Source of the DNA: Rhynchopus sp. YZ270_cl-10
Lineage: Eukaryota > Euglenozoa > Diplonemea > Diplonemida > Diplonemidae
Assembly (NCBI GenBank): GCA_964035575.1
Contig: OZ037853.1
Span: 714,501-778,500 of the forward strand
DNA: 64,000 nucleotides
Reading direction: 5' to 3'
The position numbers were made by a program, and so were the translations under genes. This document shows positions 58,717 through 64,000 of the stretch, piece after piece; positions within the stretch are counted from its first letter, which is position 1, and each line of letters opens with the position of its first letter. The notes beneath the pieces were generated by a model. That model saw nothing but the letters and a program-made list of their open reading frames with translations. It was not told the origin of the DNA and did no database searches.

Positions 58717-58960
58717 TAAGGGGAAAGGGGAAAAAAGGGAAAAACGGGAATTTGGAGGATCCCCTATTTTGAGGATCATTTTTCACAGTCACATTTTACC
58801 TTAGCAAAATCCGAAAAAAAAAATTTTTTTTTCGAAAAATTTTTGGCCCCCTGGGGTGGGTCTGGGGGCACCGAAAAATGCAAAAAAACGCAAAAATCGG
58901 GTGTTTTGAGCATCTGTGGTTACACCATATACACGTCTCTGTACAAGCCTATGCTATAGG
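58717..58960. repeat. Dispersed repeat modules M2 and M3, right of the TA element
   Basis: M2 (aggggaaaggggaaaa...ttgaggatcatt) and M3 (ccctggggtgggtc...acaccatatacacg) continue the repeat cut at 56760. The order M1-M2-M3 is uninterrupted at 63045-63380, which proves the insertion history. Confidence 0.8.
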
Positions 58961-59002
58961 CAAGGCGCTGTTTGACCCAAAAAAAAAATTTTTTTTTTAT
59001 TC

Positions 59003-59095
59003 CTACAAGCGTAGCTTAAAGGAGAAATAGTTCCTCAGATACGGTCGCCAATCACCCCTCAAACAGGGTAATTGTGCAATCAACGAAAAATATTT
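59003..59095. repeat. Dispersed repeat (cgccaatcacccctcaaaca...)
   Basis: attcctacaagcgtagctta to gtgcaatcaacgaaaa, matching 62904-62993 almost exactly; a partial third copy lies in RFC2 intron 2 (36930-36975). Confidence 0.75.
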
Positions 59096-59350
59096 ATTAC
59101 AATCAACTATGTTCATTATGGAGTCCTGCTTGGATAGCGCGCGACTCGCTTATGATGCGGTCGTAGAAGGTTGGGATCGTTTTGTGTTTGTACGTGCGAG
59201 AGGATGAAGGTACGGCTTTGGTGGGTTTGGACGATGGTGACCTGCGGGAGAGTTTTCGGACAAAAACAGAAGATATGGTCTAAGAAAATAAATTGAGTGA
59301 ACACTGTGCAAGACCTCAAATTATGTGAGGAGATACACGAATGAAAATTA

Positions 59351-59884
59351 ATGACAAACAAAAAAATGATAAACAGTGCAAAGGGCTCACCGCCGGCTGA
59401 CCACCATATCAGCGAAAAGGGAGTCGCACCAGAGAATTATGTGCAACCGTCGGCCTGGGTAGGTAACGGTATGAAAGACCCAAAAAACGACGACTTGCCA
59501 CGCGGTGAAGTCGTGAAGGGCACAAAGAAATTGGTAGGTAACGGTATGAAAGACCCAAAAAACGACGACTTGCCACGCGGTGAAGTCGTGAAGGGCACAA
59601 AGAAATTGGTAGGTAACGGTATGAAAGACCCAAAAAACGACGACTTGCCACGCGGTGAAGTCGTGAAGGGCACAAAGAAATTGGTAGGTAACGGTATGAA
59701 AGACCCAAAAAACGACGACTTGCCACGCGGTGAAGTCGTGAAGGGCACAAAGAAATTGGTAGGTAACGGTATGAAAAAGACCCAAAAAACGACGGCTTGC
59801 CACGCGGTGAAGTGGGAAAAGTCAACAACAACGGGGGAAAGACGGGAAGACACAACGACAAAAAGACGACTTACCACGCGGTGA
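59351..59884 (+). CDS. Possible repeat protein with 25-residue units (177 residues)
   Basis: An open frame dominated by 4.7 perfect or near-perfect 75-bp units beginning at 59462, 59537, 59612, 59687 and 59762, each coding VGNGMKDPKNDDLPRGEVVKGTKKL. As 75 is divisible by 3, several other frames stay open too, so openness alone is weak proof of coding. The neighbouring parts (MTNKKMINSAKGSPPADHHISEKGV; TGERREDTTTKRRLTTR) match no family I know. It may be only a minisatellite. Confidence 0.3.
   Translation: MTNKKMINSAKGSPPADHHISEKGVAPENYVQPSAWVGNGMKDPKNDDLPRGEVVKGTKKLVGNGMKDPKNDDLPRGEVVKGTKKLVGNGMKDPKNDDLPRGEVVKGTKKLVGNGMKDPKNDDLPRGEVVKGTKKLVGNGMKKTQKTTACHAVKWEKSTTTGERREDTTTKRRLTTR
59459..59818. 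repeat. 75-bp tandem repeat
   Basis: Five units, the first four almost identical, the last with changes (aaaaagaccc, gacggcttgcc). The shorter related string cttaccacgcggtgaagtcg recurs once more at 59869-59888, so the array was once longer or is decaying at its right edge. Confidence 0.9.
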
Positions 59885-60980
59885 AGTCGGAAAAGGCAAC
59901 AAAAAGAGAACAAAATAAGGGGAAAACGGGAATATGGGAGAGGTGTCAGACGACGAGTTCAACAAGGATTTCGAGACGCTGCGTTTAGAGGGCATTCCGT
60001 ATGTTTTTTGGACAGGGTTTTTAGAGAGTGACATGTGGGACGAGCTGGTGAAGACAGTCGCGCCTAACTGTGGACAATCTTTGGGTGGTTTCATTTTGAG
60101 CTGGTGTCGGAACCGGGCACGCGTACGCCAGCTTTGATAATGCCGTGTGTGTAGCCGTCGCTCGCGAGCCGCACAGCTTTGCGCTAACTGAGGTCAACAA
60201 AAGCAACGAAGGTTTTGTGGAGGAGAAGAAGCCGAACGTCGAAAGGCAAGCCAACGAAGGAGCGGGACCAACACGATGACAACACGGTAACACACGAATA
60301 GTACAGCAGTACCCATACCGGTGCGGAGAGCACACCATCATGCTGCTGCGTTTCCGAGTACATACTTTAGCGTTTCGTTTTGAAGCACATGAGAAGCAGT
60401 TAAACCACCATGCACCGTGCGACCTCCGGAAGGCAGCGCCGGAGTTTTGTGTTTGCAGAATTTCAGACCTCGGTTTTGGAAGGAAGCAAGGCCACGTTAG
60501 ATGACAGACATGATGATCATTTTCTGCCTGCCGCCGTCGCAGTAAAGTTGCGCAACCGTGATCAGGGTCAACACCAGGCACGAGTTTCAGCGTCACCGCA
60601 CCTTCACAAAGACGTAGAGTCGCGCATACTCACCACCCACACGTTGTGCGCGAAGACAGGTGCCTCAGAATAAAGGGGGAGAGACATGAAAATAGAAATG
60701 ATGTACGAATGGGATATATAATAAACGGTGCACAGGGCTGATAAGAAGACTGCGGTGTGCGTTTTGTGGAAGGCTGGTGCAGGGACTGGTGTTTTGCAGG
60801 CTGTGATACCCTGTCGTGCCTAGGGAGCTTTTTTGCAGTTTATACGGACCAAAACAATTATAAGAACGATGCGTAGGGGGATTCAATGCAAAGAAAAGGA
60901 GGATGGAGTTGAGAAGGGTTGAGAATCAGAGTGTTGCGGTTTAAAGGGAAGGAAACGACACTAACAAAACATTGAGAGTA
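59885..60980. other. Unassigned region, several short open frames
   Basis: From ATG 59935 an open frame reads MGEVSDDEFNKDFETLRLEGIPYVFWTGFLESDMWDELVKTVAPNCGQSLGGF and ends at 60137. It looks protein-like, but I find no family and no clear continuation. It could be an exon of an intron-bearing gene or a relic. Other frames on both strands are no better. I make no gene call. Confidence 0.3.
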
Positions 60981-60989
60981 TACCGGTTC

Positions 60990-61400
60990 TGCTGAAGATA
61001 ACAACAGTTTATGCTAAGGGTAACAACAGGTTATGCTGAAGGTAACTACAGGTTATCCTGAAGATAACATCAGTTTATGCTGAAGGTAACAACAGTTTAT
61101 GCTAAAGGTTAATACAGGTTATGCTGAAGGTGACTACAGGTTATCCTGAAGATAACATCAGTTTATGCTGAAGGTAACAACAGTTTATGCTAAAGGTTAA
61201 TACAGGTTATGCTGAAGGTAACTACAGGTTATCCTGAAGATAACATCAGTTTATGCTGAAGGTAACAACAGTTTATGCTAAAGGTTAATACAGGTTATGC
61301 TGAAGGTAACTACAGGTTATCCTGAAGATAACATCAGTTTATGCTGAAGGTAAATACAGGTTATGCTAAAGATTAGTACAGGTTATGCTGAAGATAACAA
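60990..61400. repeat. Minisatellite of gataacatcagtttatgctg-type units
   Basis: Subunits of about 16-18 bp (such as aggttatgctgaaggtaac and agtttatgctaaaggttaa) are organised into a higher-order unit of about 84 bp repeated three times, with partial units at both edges. Stops occur in most frames, so it is not coding. Confidence 0.85.
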
Positions 61401-61409
61401 ACAGAATGT

Positions 61410-62840
61410 ACAGGTATGCTGAAGAGGCAGAATGAATACAAAGAAGAAGGGGAAGACCACGTTGTGGAGTCTATGGGATCCAGACGGAGGCAGAATAATG
61501 TAACGCAGTGAACGAGCAGCTGGAACATGCAGTGGTTTCTTCTTTCGTGGGCAGCAGCGCAGCGTGGGGAGGAGACTGGAAGAGCTCTGAGACGAGAGGT
61601 GGTGGAAGCAACCGGAGAAGAGGGATCGTGGAAGGGCCACATGCATGCTGAAGGAACCCAGAGGAGTTTAACGGCTAAACGGGGATTCGAGACCCACCGT
61701 GGGTGTGCACAAGAAAAACATGGGTGTGCTGATTCGTCTCTGCTGGTGCGCAGCCGCTAGGTAGGAGATGCCCACGATGCCGGAGGTGATCAGTATGTCT
61801 AGGGAAAAATGGGTGGCGATGACGGATGACGAGCGCCTTTTTTGCAATTCCTTCTGGATAAAGAAGACATGCGGAACACGATGAAGTTGGGCGGTGAGAG
61901 GGGCATCAAGATGCGCATAGATACTTATCCTTCCGATGGTTTGGAGCTTGCCCCTGCAGGAGTGCAAACGCGCAACGATGGTTTTTGCCGGTGCTGACAG
62001 TGTACGCGGAGGTTGTGGAGAGATGCAACGTCGTTAATTTGGAGTTGAAATGTGACCCTCTGGTTTGGTACACCCCTGCAGCAGTTTGATGTTCTTGGCG
62101 TTTACACTTCGGCCTATAAACCGGGAGATACCGCATGTCTGAATGGTAGAGAGACATACTGCTCTCCTCCCACCAGCAAGGGTACACTGTCGGAAGATGT
62201 ACCTGAGGGGGTTTTTGATAGGGTGTGTTGTCCTATGTCGGGTCTGCGTTAGGGAGGAGTTTGGATGAGGACGAATCGTTTGTGGGATACGGAGCTGCTT
62301 GCTTTCTGGGATCACGAGTGCTGTAGAGTCGGGCTGGAGGTCCCTCAAGAAGAATGTTACGAACCGATTCCATCCCAACTGAGAGAAGAAGAGTCTAAAC
62401 GGACGCGAGTTTTTCGAACACGGGGATGCATCGTATGCAGGTGGACAATGCGGATGTGTCGCAGCTATTAACAAAGGTCAGTCCCAGTGTTTTCTTCCGG
62501 TGTGCGTTTTCGGCGTGTGAAGTAATAGGGGATGACAGTCATGGTAGAATGGGTCCCAACAGGAGAGCTGCGGGTCTGACACGAGGTGAATGGAGCCCCG
62601 AGCTGATCGAGAACAGACAAGGCGACGAAGGTCGACCAGGTGCGGGGCAGCATGTCGGCACTCATGTCAGCGCAATGGGCCGCGTGTAACGAATGTTTTT
62701 GGGTTAGTTAAGTGATCTCTGCGTTATTAGGACGCGTCAGTGTATTTGTTCAGTGAATCGTTGGCCCATCTTTAGTTTAAAGTAGACCTCTGCTAATTGG
62801 AGGGATTTTGTGGTTCAGCTCTATGAGCAGTCCCTAGGGG
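61410..62840. other. Unassigned region, no supported gene
   Basis: Base composition is more balanced than in the AT-rich blocks, and open frames of 60-150 residues occur on both strands (for example 62265-62471, MRTNRLWDTELLAFWDHECC). None shows a known motif or a convincing splice pattern. A gene with short exons cannot be ruled out. Confidence 0.3.
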
Positions 62841-62847
62841 GTTTGGG

Positions 62848-63380
62848 TGCAATCAACGAAAAAACCTTTTTTCCTTTTACTTACCTATCAGAGTTACTAT
62901 TTTTATTCCTACAAGCGTAGCTTAAAGGAGAAATAGTTCCTCAGATACGGTCGCCAATCACCCCTCAAACAGGGTAATTGTGCAATCAACGAAAAAACCT
63001 TTTTTCCTTTTACTTACCTATCAGAGTTACTATTTTTTCACGAAAACCGAGTTTTCGTCACCTGTGGGTGGTCGTAGGATCGAAATTTGTGAAAAATTTT
63101 CACTTTTTTTTTTTGACCCAAAAAATTTTTTTTCGACAAGGCAACGGGAAAAATGACTAAGGGGAAAGGGGAAAAAAGGGAAAAACGGGAATTTTGAGGA
63201 TCCTCTATTTTGAGGATCATTTTCAGTCACATTTTACCTTAGCAAAATCTGAAAAAAAAATTTTTTTTTTCGAAAAATTTTTAGACCCCTGGGGTGGGTC
63301 TTGGGGCACCGAAAAATGCAAAAAAACGTAAAAATCGGGTGTTTTGAGCATCTGTGGTTACACCATATACACGTCTGTAA
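62848..63380. repeat. Composite dispersed repeat with the empty site of the TA element
   Basis: 62848-62905 and 62980-63037 are direct copies of gtgcaatcaacgaaaaaacc...tcagagttactattttt. Between them lies the repeat also found at 59003-59095. Then M1 (63045-63157), M2 and M3 follow without interruption to about 63380. The single TA at 63157-63158 marks the point occupied by the insertion at 56.8 kb. Confidence 0.8.
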
Positions 63381-64000
63381 CCCCACATAGGCCCAGTACC
63401 ATGGTTTCGTTAGCCCTTGTGGCATGCCCTCCTGCAGTTTCCTGCTCATCGGCGGCCTCTAGTCCGTGTGGACTTGGGCCACTACCAGCTTCCGGAGGAG
63501 CGACGCTCACGTGCGAGCGTCGGACCGGTCACTGCTCTGGGTGCCATGTGCTCTAGCCAATTCTTGACGAGGATGGGGGTGCAGACCGCCAAGTCCGGAC
63601 GGTCGGAGGGAACCTTCCCCACCGCACGTCAGTTCTCCTAGCTCTTTGTGACTTGACTCGTGCCGTGCTGGTGTCTACAAGCTTCAACCTCTTCTTGTGA
63701 CCCACCGAGCACGCAGCCAACAGTGCGTCAAACCCTCAAGATCCTGTAGCACCGAGGGTGTGTGAGCCCCAAGCGTCTGCGCCAGGACATACGCCGTCTG
63801 CCATCAAGCGGAGGGTGCTCCAGTACTCCTCAGGTGTCTCACCCACGGTCGTACGCCCTTCCGGCAAGGATTCCCGAAAGACTTCTTCACTGGCATCGTG
63901 AACAGTCGCGCGGCTCACATAGACTTTTTCGACGCCCTCCGCTCAATGTGATCGCTGCCTTCTCCCTCTACGCCCCACCCTTCAAGAACACGGAGACTCG
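63381..64000. other. GC-richer terminal segment, unassigned
   Basis: A sharp change from AT-rich repeat to about balanced composition. Open frames of 50-75 residues exist on both strands, none with a recognisable motif. It may be the edge of a gene or element that continues beyond the window. Confidence 0.3.

Noticed and set aside
59935-60137. 67-residue frame MGEVSDDEFNKDFETLRLEG as a gene
   Set aside because: Protein-like composition but no family, no partner exon found, and it lies between minisatellites.
63736-63918. Minus-strand frame (MSRATVHDASEEVFRESLPEG...) as a retroelement coat-type gene
   Set aside because: Short, without diagnostic motifs, with no terminal repeats visible in the window; not enough to name a family.
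1-64000. Kinetoplastid origin because of a 2A-bearing LINE
   Set aside because: RFC2 needs two ordinary GT-AG introns, and genes are not in long intron-free directional clusters.
1-64000. CRISPR arrays, bacterial operons, rRNA and tRNA genes
   Set aside because: None seen; tandem repeats here lack unique spacers of constant length, and no complete cloverleaf was found.

Overview
The window comes from a unicellular eukaryote. Two genes need GT-AG introns to read through: an RFC2-type clamp-loader gene with two introns, and a propeller-like gene with one probable intron. Genes are single units separated by pyrimidine-rich, repeat-filled spacers. The lineage cannot be fixed from this sequence. 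Cis-introns in an ordinary housekeeping gene argue against a kinetoplastid. The retroelement architecture recalls large LINEs of alveolates and other protists, but this is from memory only.

Layout. 1-20.8 kb: a tandem zone of three copies of one large non-LTR retrotransposon (LINE). Two are partial (1-1128 and 13540-19973) and one is full length (3948-13085). Each is joined at its 3' end to the same point of a host gene family that encodes an N-terminal ubiquitin-like (UBL) domain followed by BspA-type leucine-rich repeats (LRRs). 22.0-24.9 kb: a type I membrane protein with duplicated CUB-like modules and a long Pro-Thr-Ala stalk. 27.2-34.0 kb: three intact UBL-LRR genes and a UBL/propeller-like gene. 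35.2-37.2 kb: RFC2 in three exons. 38.5-45.0 kb: a 2154-residue coiled-coil protein with a CCHC zinc knuckle. 46.9-54.9 kb: five more UBL-LRR genes. 55-64 kb: AT-rich, gene-poor sequence with nested DNA transposons, minisatellites and dispersed repeats.

The central story is the relation between the LINE and the UBL-LRR family. The LINE inserts between the UBL and the LRR coding regions, with a 19-bp target duplication around gttgacgaaggtgaagaag. In the full-length copy the host start codon and UBL domain run in frame into LINE ORF1, giving a UBL-OTU protease-coiled coil fusion. ORF1 and ORF2 lie in the same frame, separated by one TGA-CGG stop, a known leaky context, in both copies that keep this junction. 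Shortly after it lies a 2A ribosome-skipping peptide nearly identical to the Thosea asigna virus 2A. ORF2 then carries an apurinic-type endonuclease, reverse transcriptase, a CCHC finger, a Cys/His-rich tail and a C-terminal PCNA-interaction motif. Several host paralogues differ in sequence at the target, which could protect them.

The UBL-LRR genes differ mainly in LRR number (5 to 9) and in exposed repeat residues. They share three interchangeable types of 5' flank and two types of 3' flank, as expected of a recombining, diversifying recognition or adhesion family. Spacers also contain two MITEs with target duplications, a piggyBac-like element nested in a TA-target element with its empty site preserved at 63 kb, and LRR gene relics, one directly in front of RFC2.
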